Assembly: GCA_011800805.1 (NCBI GenBank)
Contig: MPNW01000102.1
Coordinates: 412,891-476,890 of the forward strand
Source: Hirudo medicinalis
Lineage: Eukaryota; Annelida; Clitellata; Hirudinida; Hirudinidae
Reading direction: 5' to 3'
Length of the DNA stretch: 64,000 nucleotides
The translations under genes and the position numbers were made by a program. Shown piece by piece: positions 24,701 through 37,300 of this stretch (the first letter of the stretch is position 1; each line of letters opens with the position of its first letter). Below the pieces are notes generated by a model. The model had not been told where the DNA came from and did no database searches. It saw nothing but the letters and a program-made list of their open reading frames with translations.

Positions 24701-27700
24701 GCATGCACTGCCACGAGCACCCTCGGGAAGGAGCTCTATATAAATGGTTAACAAAAGCACCTAAGATGCTACGTACCGTGGTGCCGTACAAATGAATTAC
24801 ATTACGCAAACATTTGCATTTGCAGAGATGCCGACAATGCGGTCGTCAGGCCTCTGCCTAGAATCAAGCGAGTGCTGTCCGATGCTTCTTGCCTTCCTCA
24901 TTTGGTCCAGGTTTCAGCCTAATTAATACTTAAATTTCATCTCTTTGTAGATGCTGGTTTTGAATGTTTCTGAAAACATTTTAGATTTATGTTTAGGTCA
25001 CTTTCTTATTTATATTTACTCCACAAAGTTAAATGTACAAATTGCCAAATGGAATTGTTTTATTTTAAATTTGAAAACCATCATATCAGGTGCTGTGTAA
25101 CATGAGTTAGTAATTGTTGCTTTCTTACCTTCAGTTGTTGATCACATTTGACCCCACATTGGTGGAGAAGGTCAGCACCCTCCTCCACCTGGTGATGGAC
25201 GAAAATCCAATCATGCCTCGACTTTATTTGTCTGGAGTCTTCTATTTCATCCTCATGTACACCGGTTCAAACGTTCTGCCCGTGGCCAGGTTCTTGAAAG
25301 CCACGCACATGAAGCAGGCCTTCAGATCAGATGAGGTGAGATGAGTCATACTCTGAAACTAAAATAATTTACTTGTCAAATTGTTGGAAATTTAAGCAAG
25401 ACAAAACAAAAATTTTAATTAACATTGGATGCATTTTGTTATGACTGCAACAATTTTCAAATTATTTTTGAAGGACCGATTAAATTTGGCATATTTAAAT
25501 TTGTGAAAAGAAAAATTATTATTACATACATTTAGTGCTTCATCAATGATGCACTTCACGACCAATGACTTTTGTGAGTCGAAATAATCCAAATATTCCT
25601 CTAAATGTCTTTGCAAAATGACATTAAAATCATCTAGAATTGTGATTTTATTTGGACTTCAACATTCACCATTATGGAAGGAAGTATTTCCATTAAAGGC
25701 CTAAGAAAATTGATGATATCTTAGAATCATTTGTAATTACAAAATGCTCTCCTTAGATGAGGGATGCCAATCATGAATGGGTTTTGATACTAGTTGTCTA
25801 GAGGATTAAAATTTCTATTGAAATATTTGTTCGCAATACGATTGCATAACATGGCCACAAACATGATTTTAAAGACGGCATTTCACCGCGAAAGTATTTC
25901 CTTACAAAACTCGATCCGGTTTGTTTGGATTAAATACTTCTGAACGGAAGGTTGCACACCACTTCAAGTATTCCACTTTAGAAATCTCTGCTGCATTTCG
26001 TAAAATGTTCTTTCAGACTATGTAGAGTTATGTTAAACTTTGGTGTTCTTCATCACATAAAATGCCATTAAAACAATATTGAAATTCAAAAAATGTCAGA
26101 GAATGCAGAATTATTTTTCAAATAAAAAATTAGGAGTTTTAATGATGCTCTCTTAGAAATATGAGCTTGAGAGATAGATATGATAAACATGAGGTAAATT
26201 AATTTCAACATTTTTTTTTTTATTTTGTAGAATAAAGGATCGGACATAATGGTCAAAAGTGTTTTGGGTCATTTGCTGCCAGAAGCAATGGTTTGTTACC
26301 TGGAGAATTATGATCCTGAGAAGTTTGCAGAGATATTTTTGGGCGAGTTTGACACCCCAGAAGCAATTTGGAACAGAGAAATGAGGTTTTTCTGCAATTT
26401 CAAAGCCCTTTGTAACTTCAACATGAAAACTTGCTTTCATCGTGGCAGACGACTGATGATCGAAAAGATTGCTTCCCACGTTGCTGACTTTTCTCCGCGT
26501 CTGCAGAGCAACACGAGAGCTCTTTACCACTACTGCCCCGTTCCCGTCATCGTCTACCCGCAACTTGAAAACGAACTCTTCTGCAGCATTTTTTACCTCA
26601 GACATCTTTGCGACACACTCAGGTTTCCCGATTGGCCTATAAAAGAACCGGTACGTATCGCATTTTCGTCACCCGTCGTCGCATTCCTGTCTCGAGCGGA
26701 GATGTTAATAAGATTCAAATTTAGCTTTGTTTGTGACTTTTCTCTTCAATTGCATGATGATGGATTTCATAAAATGTTTGTTGTTTTAAGGTGAGGTTGT
26801 TGAAAGACATCCTCGAATGCTGGAAACTCGAGGTTGAGAAGAAACCTCCTTCCATGTCTGTCGATGATGCTTTCGAAACTTTGTGCCTGGACAAGGATGT
26901 GATAGGGTGAGTCAGTTACTTAGTCGATCTCCTGTGTTGTTGTTTTGCTAATTTTAAATAATTCTTCAGGTTGGATGAGGCAAAAATCAGAAAAGCTTAC
27001 TTCAAGATGGCTCAAAAGTACCATCCTGACAAAAATCCTGAAGGAAGGGTGAGCGATTTGGTTGTTTGATTTTTTAATATAATTTATTATAATCAGAATT
27101 TGACCTGATTGTAGGAAGTCTTTGAAAAAGTAAACAAGGCTTACGAATTCCTGTGCAGCAGATCCAAACTGGTCGAGGGACCGAACCCCAAGAATATCGT
27201 GCTCATTTTGAAGGCTCAAACAATTCTTTTCAGCAGATTCAAATCAGGTAAGATGTTTATTTGTTTTAGAAATATTTTTATTACATTAATTTAACTTTTG
27301 CAGTTCTCGAACCTTACAAGTATGCTGGCTACCCCACCTTGATTAAGACCATCCGGTTGGAATCCACCGACGAAGGACTCTTCTCAAAATCCGTTCCTCT
27401 GCTCAGTGCCGCCGCCGAACTTTGCTATCACACGATGAATTGTTCTGCTCTTAACGCAGAAGAACTGAGGAGGGAGAATGGCATCGAGGTGAGGTTCCGA
27501 TGTTTCGTTGAGCGATCCGAATTATCCGAAGCCATTTGGCATTAGTTTAAAAATTTAATTCATCCATTTAAAGGTTCTGCATGAAGCTTTTTCAAGATGT
27601 GTTGGTGTTCTCAGTAGGTCTTCAAAATCTGAGGATCTTTCAGTACAAGTAAATGCAATTCAACACAACTGATTGAATATTCTTGGAAGTATTTGAATTT

Positions 27701-30700
27701 TTCAATTCTTTCCCTTTAGGTTTGTTCACATGTTGTTCAATGTCTGGGAGTATCATCCCAGTTTGAATCTTGCAGAAATCAAATTGTGGAAATGCCGACC
27801 GTCACCCAAGAAATTTCTAGAATTCTCTACTACCGAGTAATTGTTCATCATTTGCCGATGTTCTTGAGGACTAGATTTTATGATTTCTTCGACCTGCAGA
27901 ATGTTCCAAAGTTGTGCCAACATGCCACCGAGTGTGTCAGCCTGATGTCCATAGATCTTCTTCTGCAGACCCAGTTGTTCAAAGCTGGTGTCTTGTGGCA
28001 CCTATTACTGTTTCTCTTTGATTATGACTTCACACTGGAGGAAGGAGGTGTGCAGAAATGCGACGAATCCAATCAACAGGTGACCATAGCAGTTTACCTA
28101 TGCTCTTCGTTCCTTCTTTAAAATTTATTTCATTCATTAATTATTCTATCATCCGTTAGGAAATTCAAAATTCTTTGGCTAAACTAGCAGCAAGGAGTTG
28201 CGCCAGATTGGGTGGCTACTTGTCGGGCGAAGATTCGACGCCCGAGAATCCGCCCATCAAGAAATCTCTCTGCGCTCTCCTCACGCCATATCTCGCCAAC
28301 AAGTTATCGCAAGGCAAACCTGCAGAGGTCAGTTGTGGTGCAGTTTAATAATGCTTCGTTATCTTACGGACGTGCATTATATAATATATTATAGATAATA
28401 ATGTCATGATTATCCACAGTTGCTTAAGTTGTTGAACAGCAACTCTGAAAACCCGATGTTGATTTGGAACAACGAGACGAGAGCAGAACTTGTAGAATTT
28501 CTGACAGATCAACAACAACAGAAGATAAGAACGGTAAGTTATTGGGAAAGTTCTTAAGTATTCGTAAGTATTATTGGGAGTGATCATTTAATGGTTCATC
28601 ATCACCTGGTTCTGCAGGGATCCTGCGATGAGGATTATGGCAGCAACTTCCAGTTTTCCTCATTGAGTAAGGAACTCATCGTAGGAGATGTCTTTGTAAG
28701 AATTTACAACCAGCAACCCACCTTTCCTTTGGATGTGAGGAATTGCTTTATTTCAAAATGATCTGATAAATTTTAATTTGATAAATAATAATTTTTATGC
28801 ATGGTTTTTTTTATTTTATTACATTTTATTATATTTTAGAATGCCAAAGGTTTTACTATAGAACTTTTAGACCATTTGGGATCCCAGGCACAAGTATTTC
28901 AATTATTTTCAAAAACAGTTTAAAAAGTTGTAAAGTTAAAGAAGTGATTGTTTGTTGTGCAGTATCTTCATTCCTTGATGACCCTGCAACAGCAGCAAAA
29001 CAATTCTGCCAATTCCAGCCAGGAGAGAATTTCAAACGTGGCCGACTGTCTCGAAGCCCTGCATAATGTCATTAAGAACAATCCCGGTGCGATTCACTTT
29101 TCATGTTTTATGTCAGTAGGAGCATAAAATGTAATTATACATTGAGTAGAGATGAATCATTTACGTTTACAAGGCACCCGTTATGCGCGACCCACAAAAA
29201 TAAAAACAATACATTTGCTATTTATTATTATTGCAGGAGTCGAGATGCAATGCATTGGTCATTTCAAACTCCTCTTTTGTCTGCTCAGAATTGAAGGCTT
29301 CTTCGTGGTCCAACAGAAGGCCCTTGAGGTTTGTTAATTGTTCGAGTGAGTCACAAACCGTTGCTATTATTCATTTCACCAACACAAGCGAGAAGACCTT
29401 CACGAGCGATAAGTGGAATCACATGTTTAAATGCACTTTCAGTTTCCGTGACTAAAAGTTATTATGTTCAACAAAACTCATATTTGTAATTCAGCAGTCA
29501 CACAAATATTTTCAAATAGTGGTTCTTGGTTTACGGGTTTTGACTATGCGAATGAATAATGATAAAACCACTTCAGGTCATATCATGTGTGACAGGCAAT
29601 CAGGAGTGCATCAATGACATATCTGCCTCTCAAGTCATGGCATACCTTCTTCTGGCCATCACGTCACTCCCTCAAAGTTCGTTGAATAACTTTGTAGCGA
29701 GCTCGGTAAACGATCGGCAAGGTCATTCAAGTTCGTACCTGTGTAATGTGTATAATTCAACAACAAAGACTTCAGTGTCTCGTTTGTTATTTTAAGCATC
29801 GTTCGAGTGCTCGGTGTATTTAAATCCTTGGTATTTTTCAGTCAATCAACTGACACTCCAAGTCATGTACCCGTTGACTTCCAATACAAAACTTCTCAAG
29901 GAAATCATAAACAAAGGTAGTAGTTTTTAATATGAGCAGTGAGCAGACACAATTACGAGCAATTCCAATGCATTCTAATCAGGTGGACTGCTTTACCTCC
30001 TGGATCTCTTCTGTAGTTCCACAAGTCCTGTTACGAGGCAACAATGTGCAGAATTGTTCGGACGCACGCTCTCCGACAAATTGGTCGGTCCTCGAGTGAG
30101 GATCATCATGATGAAGTTTCTTCCTTCCCTCCTCTTGGATGCCATGAGGGATTCCCCTGAGACAAGCATCCATCTCTTTGAGGGTTCATTTATTCAAATA
30201 TTTGCCTTCAAGTTATTAATAAAGTTTAAACTCTCGTTCTTCCTTCGAAAGGCACCCACGAAAACCCGGAACTGATCTGGAACGACGACTCGCGACAACA
30301 CGTCACCTCCACTGTCAAGGAGATGAGAGAAAAGTGAGTCCATAAAGTGGCAGTTCATAAAGAGGTTTTTTTATAAATGTTTCTTTGAATTGCAGCCACT
30401 ACAACCTGCAAAAGGATAATCCATCCGTGAAGTGGGCTTATGACGAAGAAATGGAATGTTTGTATGCTGGAGGAAAAGGTGAAGTGGTTGTGGGTGATGT
30501 GTACTTGAGACTCTTCATTGCCAACCCCGGATGGGTGGTGAGGAAGCCGAAAGAATTCCTGGTGGAATTATTCGAGAGGTGGTCGCAACTCGTATCCCAA
30601 CCTCGTTTTGACGTGAGTTTTCAAACGTTATGTAATTGCACCGTTCGTTACACGTTTGTTTTTAAAACAGGGGGAAGCATTAGAGATGGTCACTACAGCT

Positions 30701-31767
30701 CTTGTGTCTTTCCTGAATCTCCAGTCGGCTTTACTGGATCAGGTGCCCCAGCTGGGTCTCATTCCAAAGTTATTTAAATCCATGACGAACGGAAACGATG
30801 CCATTCCTAAGTCGGCACTGCTGATCGTACAACAACTGGCGAACAGTGAGGTCTGTCTTCACATTCGAATGTAAATTTTAGTTCTGCATTTCCTGAATTG
30901 CAATAAGTTTGTGTTTAAGATGCATTTTTAATTTGTTTCTTTAAGCAATTTGTTGGATCAAAATCGTTTTCCTTTGATCAGGTTTGCATAAGAGCCATTG
31001 GTCAAACGAATTCAATAGGTCCAATGAAAGAAGCCATGCAAGCTAGGGAGGACATGGTCGGAGTGGGCTGTGAATCTTTGATGAGAATGTTTGACACAAA
31101 TGATGAATGCCTTGTGGAACAAGTTTGTTTTGGAAATGTTTAAACTCAGTTTCTAATATTTTAATTAAAATGTAGGTGAAATTAGTAACATTAATTTGAA
31201 TAATTTTGTAATCATATGGATGTGAGAGGATTTGCAATCGCTGATCAAAATTAATGTTGGATATTTTAAGGCACTGAAAACTGAAATAATTTCTTTCTTG
31301 TTGAACTTGTTGGAAAAAGATGTATTAGAATTTGTGGAAAACATTGCCTCAGTAAAAGCACAAATTGTAAAAGCTCTCAAGGCCATGCAACTCAATCCAA
31401 AGTATGGAGAGCAGGTTGATGATTTAACTTTACACTTGCTTTGGAAAGAATGGAATCTTCATATTCATGGGTGCTTTCTTGCAGATTAATGAACTACTTG
31501 AAAAGAGCTCCATTTGGAAGGATTACAAGAGTCAGAAACATGATCTCTTCCTTTCTGATAGGCCTTCTGCAGGCTACTTGACAGGTGATCGTAGATGACT
31601 ATATTTATCTGAGTCAATTATTCAATTTGGTATTAATAAATTAATTAATAAATAAACATCTAATCAGCTTAAAAATAAAAATTGCAGGATCTGGGGTGGC
31701 AGGTTATCTGACCTGCTCAAATCCAGCAAACTCGGCCATTTCAAGCATCCCTCCACCTATGGTGTGA
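18712..31767 (+). CDS. DNAJC13: RME-8 / DnaJ homolog subfamily C member 13
   Basis: RME-8 is a large peripheral endosomal protein. It recruits Hsc70 to control clathrin and retromer-dependent sorting. ATG 18712 opens [20 protein letters not shown], followed after one intron by [19 protein letters not shown], the family N-terminus with PH-like repeats. Conserved landmarks in order: [14 protein letters not shown] (~20155), [13 protein letters not shown] (~20640), [10 protein letters not shown] (~21700), [14 protein letters not shown] (~21900), [10 protein letters not shown] (~22850), [13 protein letters not shown] (~23280), [11 protein letters not shown] (~23690), [12 protein letters not shown] (~24430), [13 protein letters not shown] (~25260), a DnaJ domain with HPD in [12 protein letters not shown] (~27020), [13 protein letters not shown] (~27450) and a C-terminal [13 protein letters not shown]. 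Stop TGA 31765-31767. Around 30 exons, no break found. Two SINEs sit in its introns. Confidence 0.96.
20223..20300 (+). repeat. GTTGTC-rich microsatellite in a short RME-8 intron
   Basis: Imperfect (gttgtc/gttgtt)n tract filling most of an intron of under 100 bases between [11 protein letters not shown] and [11 protein letters not shown] of RME-8. The open frame makes the intron look coding (VVVV runs), but the family has no such insert. Confidence 0.75.
21377..21548 (+). repeat. tRNA-derived SINE, fullest copy
   Basis: The head at 21377-21463 looks like a tRNA: gtgcagg at 21377-21383 is perfectly complementary to cctgcac at 21457-21463 (7-base acceptor stem). An A-box-like ttggccgaacggg and a B-box-like gtgttcgaaaccc lie at the expected spacing. 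The body follows: gagcgctatgtaaatgg, aacaaaaagcacctctgatgc, and gcactgtataaatgaa at the end. It is in an RME-8 intron, sense orientation. The end resembles the GCGCTATATAAAT tails of L2-clade LINEs, which suggests trans-mobilisation by such an element. Confidence 0.85.
24624..24795 (+). repeat. tRNA-derived SINE copy
   Basis: Near full length: acgcaggtcggccgaacgg head, B-box region cgtgttcgaatccca, then gagctctatataaatgg and an end at gccgtacaaatgaa. It lies in an RME-8 intron, sense orientation, and has diverged from the 21377 copy mainly by point changes. Confidence 0.85.
25346..26229. other. Longest RME-8 intron region, content unresolved
   Basis: About 0.9 kb between the DEVR/LK and [18 protein letters not shown] exons. 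The minus strand has a short open stretch ([19 protein letters not shown] region, ~25419-25616) and, further up with stops, VFNPNKPDR. These could be a decayed transposase, but I could not assign a family. Confidence 0.35.
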
Positions 31768-34377
31768 CAGAGGATTCATTTCATGAGGCTCTTCATGAAG
31801 GAAATGAGATAAAAAAAAAATGTTATAAAATATATATTATATGAAACTCTTTAGTATTTTCAATTTGCATTTGAGGAAAGACATCCTTTGAAACTTTCAT
31901 GACAGCTTCGTGTTTGTCTCAAGTATTATTGATGCCGAAGGATGTAAGCTTTTAAAGTGCATTGACTGTCAGCACCTTCAGTTTGTACTTCATCATGATT
32001 TTGTGATTGCTTGTTGTTCTTGTATTTCTGCTTCCAAAATAGCGCTAAAGAATGGTAAGGGAGATAAATTTGAAAACATTCGGGAGGCAATCGTAATTAG
32101 GTTAAAACTTGTTGGATTGACGTTGCTTTGTTATCACCTTCGTTACTGTTGCAGTCATCAACGTACAAGGTGAGAGCACAGTTGACGTCAACTTGAGATG
32201 TTGGTTAATAAGTGCGATTTAGGATGATTGCTTTGGGGATGTGTCATGCTTGTGGCTTAGTAACCCTGGCGACAGGTTCACCATAATTTTCGTGGTTTGA
32301 AATCTGAATCATTTGTCCCAATTTTTGTTTTTCTGAAACGTCCTTAAATCATTACAATCCAGGAGATGACTCCTAACTTACATCGACTCCTGCTTACGTT
32401 TGTGTTTATTATGAGGCTGGAGAATCCGCGTTCCTTTACATTCCGACTTGGGAGCAACGAGTGGAGCACGATATATAATAATTACAAGGTGATTCGTATT
32501 GTCTGGTCAATAATTGGTCAAAATGGTTGGCTGTCTTGTGTGTTCAAGTTACATCATAGCTCGAAAAGTATGTTAATGTTTGGGATCTATCACCATTTCA
32601 TGTCGGCTGTGCTGTACTCGCTGTTGAGGGTTCCCTATGTTCTCATGCCATTCAATCGATTTCTCGTTCTTAGGAGAAAGGGACGTCACTTCAGCTTTTT
32701 CTGAGGTTGGGAGAAATTTATTTACAACAGCGGTTGTCCATTCGGGGGGATTGATACATCTGTTTAAACAAGACCCCCAAAAACAAAATTTGAGGACATC
32801 CTCCTCCCAATAGCTCTCTTAATTTTTCATAAATAAAATTGTAAATACTGTTTTGTGTATGAGTATACATTTGCAACGAGAACAATTTGTATTTGTGGTC
32901 CACCAGATCCTACAATTTGTGGATTGAAAATTTACAGAAATTACAAAAGAAGCAGATAAAAGTAATAGTATAATATTATTACAAATTTATAAAAAATATG
33001 AAATTAATGTAACAGAACGCAGGAGCAAACTTAATCCAAACTGGCGTCGTTTGGTTTCCCATAGCAACGCATTTGTGTAAGAGTTCATTTTCTTCGCAGA
33101 GGCATGAATTCCTTATGTGTAATATGCAATAGATAACTAATTAAATAAGGTTTCTCCGTCCAGCTTTGTATGTTACGTCAGCCAAATTGTCGGTCATTTA
33201 TCGTTGTTCGATAAACAAAGTGGCCGATTAGCGATGATTAAATAATGCAGTGCTTGGTTGGTTGTTATTTACGTCCATTTCATTACTAGATGATTACGAC
33301 GGACAATATAGTTTCTGCTCCACAGCCCTATATTGAGGAAAGATGTTATTAATTTGAACAGGTGAATTAAAATTTATAAATGTAGCTTTTAAAATTCCAG
33401 GTATATTCCACAGTCTCTCGGCTTTGCTTATAAGCTTGTTCGGTAGTTCGTTGGCTTTTGCTGGCCTACTGGGTTGCTCGCCTGCTTGCATTGCTGGCGG
33501 GCCCGCCCGATGGCTGGCCGACCGGTTAGGAGGCTTGCCGGATTTGCCGGTGGATTCATGGGTTAATTTGCTGGCTTTTCAGTGGGTTCGCTGGCGGATC
33601 AGCAGTTTGGGCGGGACCCTTGCTAGCTTTGTGACCTTTTTTATTGCACCTCACCAAAAGTCACCAAATAGCGCTATACAAATGGTTAACAAAAAGCGCC
33701 TCTGATGCATATGGCGCTATACAAATGAACATTTACATAATGTTTTTTCGCCAAATTCCTTTTACTGTCCGATGATGAATAAGGTTAAATACTGTGAATG
33801 CTAAAGCAATTCCTAGATTTAAAGACTCAATCGATGAAACTATTATCAGCAGAGCCACGACCTACTTCGGCAGTTTCGATCGAATGCCTAAATCTAAACT
33901 TACTATTTTGCTCATCTAAAGACCTTATTGGCCAGATCACGTTTTTCACCGCCATTTTATTTTTCGGGAGGAGTTGTGCAAGTAAATGAAGTGAATGTAT
34001 CTCAGCCTCCTTTGTTGTTTTGCTAGGGAAGATGACTTTATGATCCAAAACATAATGCGTTGCGTATGATTGTGAGAGCATATTTAACAGTTTTAAGTAT
34101 AACAATTTTAGTATAACAAGTTTTAAGTTTTAACAATAACTGAGTTGACGATTACCGACAACTACTTGTTTAAAACTATTTGAAGATTTATTAATAATAG
34201 GTAAATACTTTATTATTTATAGTAATCGAAAGGATCTGTATGAACCACTAAATTGATTTCCAAAACACAGCAATTCAACAACGCAAAACCAGCAACTAAG
34301 CATCCACAGAACAAAAAGCAAATCGTATTCGATTCAACATAATTTAAACTTTTCTGGATTGTTATAATTTTTCATCT
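31768..34377. other. Intergenic region without recognised genes
   Basis: 2.6 kb between the convergent 3' ends of RME-8 and the myosin. Holds a GC-rich ggctttgctggc-type degenerate repeat (~33440-33640), a SINE tail (33668-33729) and one half of a 28-base exact repeat (~32758). Open frames at 32366-32704 and 33424-33705 have no start context, splice support or family resemblance. Confidence 0.5.
33668..33729 (+). repeat. SINE tail fragment
   Basis: Only the last part of the SINE family is present: gcgctatacaaatggttaac, aaaaagcgcctctgatgc, atatggcgctatacaaatga. The tRNA-like head is absent; a GC-rich degenerate repeat stands in its place. Confidence 0.75.
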
Positions 34378-37300
34378 TTACGATTCATTCACGTCCTTTT
34401 GATCTGTGAGAATTTTTGCTGTAATAACACGAAATGATCACAGCTTATATTAAAACATATTTTATTCTTGGAATCCAATCATTCCTTACCTTTAACGCTG
34501 AGAATTCTTCGTTCTTTAGCCTTCCTCGTAAAGACTCTAGTTGTTCCAAAACTGCAAAAGGTTTCCCTCTAATGTCTTCTATTAGAACTGAGGTTAAACA
34601 ATCACTCACCATCTGTACTTCCTATTAGGTCCAACGCGGATAAGTTGATCAGGAGTACACATAAGTTCGGATTGTTAACTCTTTCATTGAAATTGATTGA
34701 AACGCCGCAGTATGAACAAAGTTCTTCGAACTCTAAAGGAAGATTATGAATCTTTTCTAGTATTTTTGCTTTGCATGCGTCCATATCAAAAATCTGTTCG
34801 ACGTAGTTATCATCATAATCAGTTAAGCTATGTTTATGTTAATGCCACCTTAAATCCTTAAATTTTACTTTACTGGGAGCCTCCACAATCTTTTCGAAAG
34901 ACCCTTCGTGTCCGTTTCCGGGGACTTCAAAATAAGAAGGGACATAATTCATCTCCACTCCAGATTTGAGTTTCATAGCAAATATGTTTCCATGTTTATC
35001 CCTCCTCAGAAGCAAACCCTGCAATTAATTTCTTTTCAGTTCAACGAAAGAAATTTCAATGCGCCAACCTCGTGAAGATTATCGATGCTATTCTTTCCAA
35101 TCCTTGTCAGCCAATTGAAATCTGGACTTTTTAATCCCAGTCTGAATTTTAAGAACAACATTTTTAGTTACTTTTTATGAAAAAGTGAAAGGAATTGTCA
35201 ACATTTTGCCATCATATTTATTGGCGCTGTTATTAACAGTGACTTCGTCGTCTCTGACGTAACACTTCACTGCGACATTTTCCATTTCCACGATGATGAT
35301 TTTCATCCAATATGTGCTGCAGAGTGTTGGAAAAGAATCCAAACAATCTTTGATCAAAAACTGGAATATGTAATTTTAGAATGGAGGTCTACAGTGTTTG
35401 CAAATATTTATTAATTAAAAGAATTTTTGCCTCAACTGCTTTAAATTACGAATTTAAAAAAATTGTTATAGCCAGAATCAAACCTTTAAAATTGGCTTCA
35501 CTAAACTTCTACCAACTGGTTCGATGTGAACGGATAAAGACTTGTAATATTTTTCGGCGATAAATCTTCTTATGTGGGCCTGACACTTCCTGATTTGTTC
35601 TGTTTTTAATTCTACCAGCTGATTCAATCTTCTCGAACAAGCGTAACTGAGGTAAATCTGTTGAAATAATAATGTCGTGATTTTATATTTTATTGCAATA
35701 AATAAAATTACTATTATTATTTTAATTTTTGATTATTCTTCACTTTAATGTTCCCAATTTCATGAAAAATATTGACGATTAAGAAATTATTTTCGATTAA
35801 GAAAGTATTTATAATACTCAAAAAATAACATGTCAACAAGAAATGTTGAGAATAAATTCTAAATTAAATCAACCGATTTCAATGAACGAATCACCTTCGT
35901 TTTTCCTATGAAATACTCGTTAAGCCCCAACGAAGCCAACAATTTCACGCAGTTACTGAAATTCATCTCGGAGTTTGGCAGCATTGGCAAGCTAATAAGC
36001 TTATATCTTCAGGGAATAAATATAAATATTTTAAACGATGTTTAATAATTACATGATTGTTGTTGGTTATTTAATAATTTAGTAAATAAAGGAAATAAAT
36101 CATTGAATCAATCTCAAGCACTTATCGCTAACTCGGTCAGAAATTGAACACTGTCGAGAGAGATGTAATTCGTTTTACGGTGGAGGGCGATGGTGTTTGG
36201 GATGTTGTGGAGTTGTATTTGCTGCTCAACGAACCTTTCATCGAATGACTTTAAGGAGTTCTTAGGCGTTGGATTGATACATCTGTTTAAACAAGACCTT
36301 TACCTTTATCTTTACGACCATTTCGAAACATTTCTCCATCCGTCACAAGTGAAGAAATAAAATTATTTCCTTTATAATTATCAGATAAATCAATTTACCA
36401 ATAGCAAATAAACTTATTTACCTTATAAGTATCGTGGGCATTTCCAACTCCGAAAAAAGTTCTTTGAGGCTTTGCTGCAAACATTTGTTGATTTGATTTA
36501 TTCGGCTGAGTGATTTAAAGCCTTGAGGTTGAATAGAAATGCTTCAATTTACATGACTCCGCATGGACTTAGCTACTAAACCATTTGCCTATAATGGTTA
36601 ACTCAACCTAATTTAATGTCATAATAATATATAATGTTATAATAATACTTAATTTAATATGGTTTAACAACTTATTATTGCATTATTATTATTCCATGCG
36701 TACTTCTTTAAACCATTTATATGGAGAACAAAGAAAAATAGAGTTTAAATTATTGTTGTTTGCTTGCATCAGCTGAGGATATCATTCTATTCTTTCTTTT
36801 ATATTATGTTATGCTATGCTATGCTATGCTATGCTATATTATATTATACTTATATTATATTATTCTTTATAATGGTATTTATTTCTTCAAAAAATACATT
36901 AAATTTAATGGATCTGTTGAGAACCTTGAAGTCATGTGTCAGAAAAATTTCCTTCTTTGACCAATTCGTGTCTTTTTTGCTGAGTTATTAAATTTGATTT
37001 AGTTTTAATGAATAATGTTTGCACCTGTTACGAAGATGTAGGCAGATGCAGGTTAACGTAAATAATTAACGTTCTACATCAACACTAACTCAAGTAATTT
37101 ACAGGCAATTACAGTAAAATTACAATTAATTAAATACAGTAAATTAAGTCACAACGTTTTTTGCGAGGTTTCCACTTTTCTACCCGCCAACAAATTTGAT
37201 GCATCTTCTTGTCTAAAAATGTAAGACGACAAGTTATTCGTAGCATTATTAATTTCCCAAAACGACTAAACATTGCCATTACTTATTAATCATTACTTAG

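Noticed and set aside
25419..26150. Possible transposase remnant (piggyBac- or hAT-like) in an RME-8 intron
   Set aside because: A few suggestive residues (NPNKPDR) but too many stops and no catalytic motif, so I could not assign it.
32366..32704. 112-codon plus frame in the 31.8-34.4 kb spacer
   Set aside because: No family resemblance, no neighbouring exon, and composition like the surrounding noncoding DNA.
33424..33705. 93-codon frame rich in Gly/Leu/Ala, looks like a secreted or membrane peptide
   Set aside because: It is a degenerate GC-rich repeat running into a SINE tail, with no splice or homology support.
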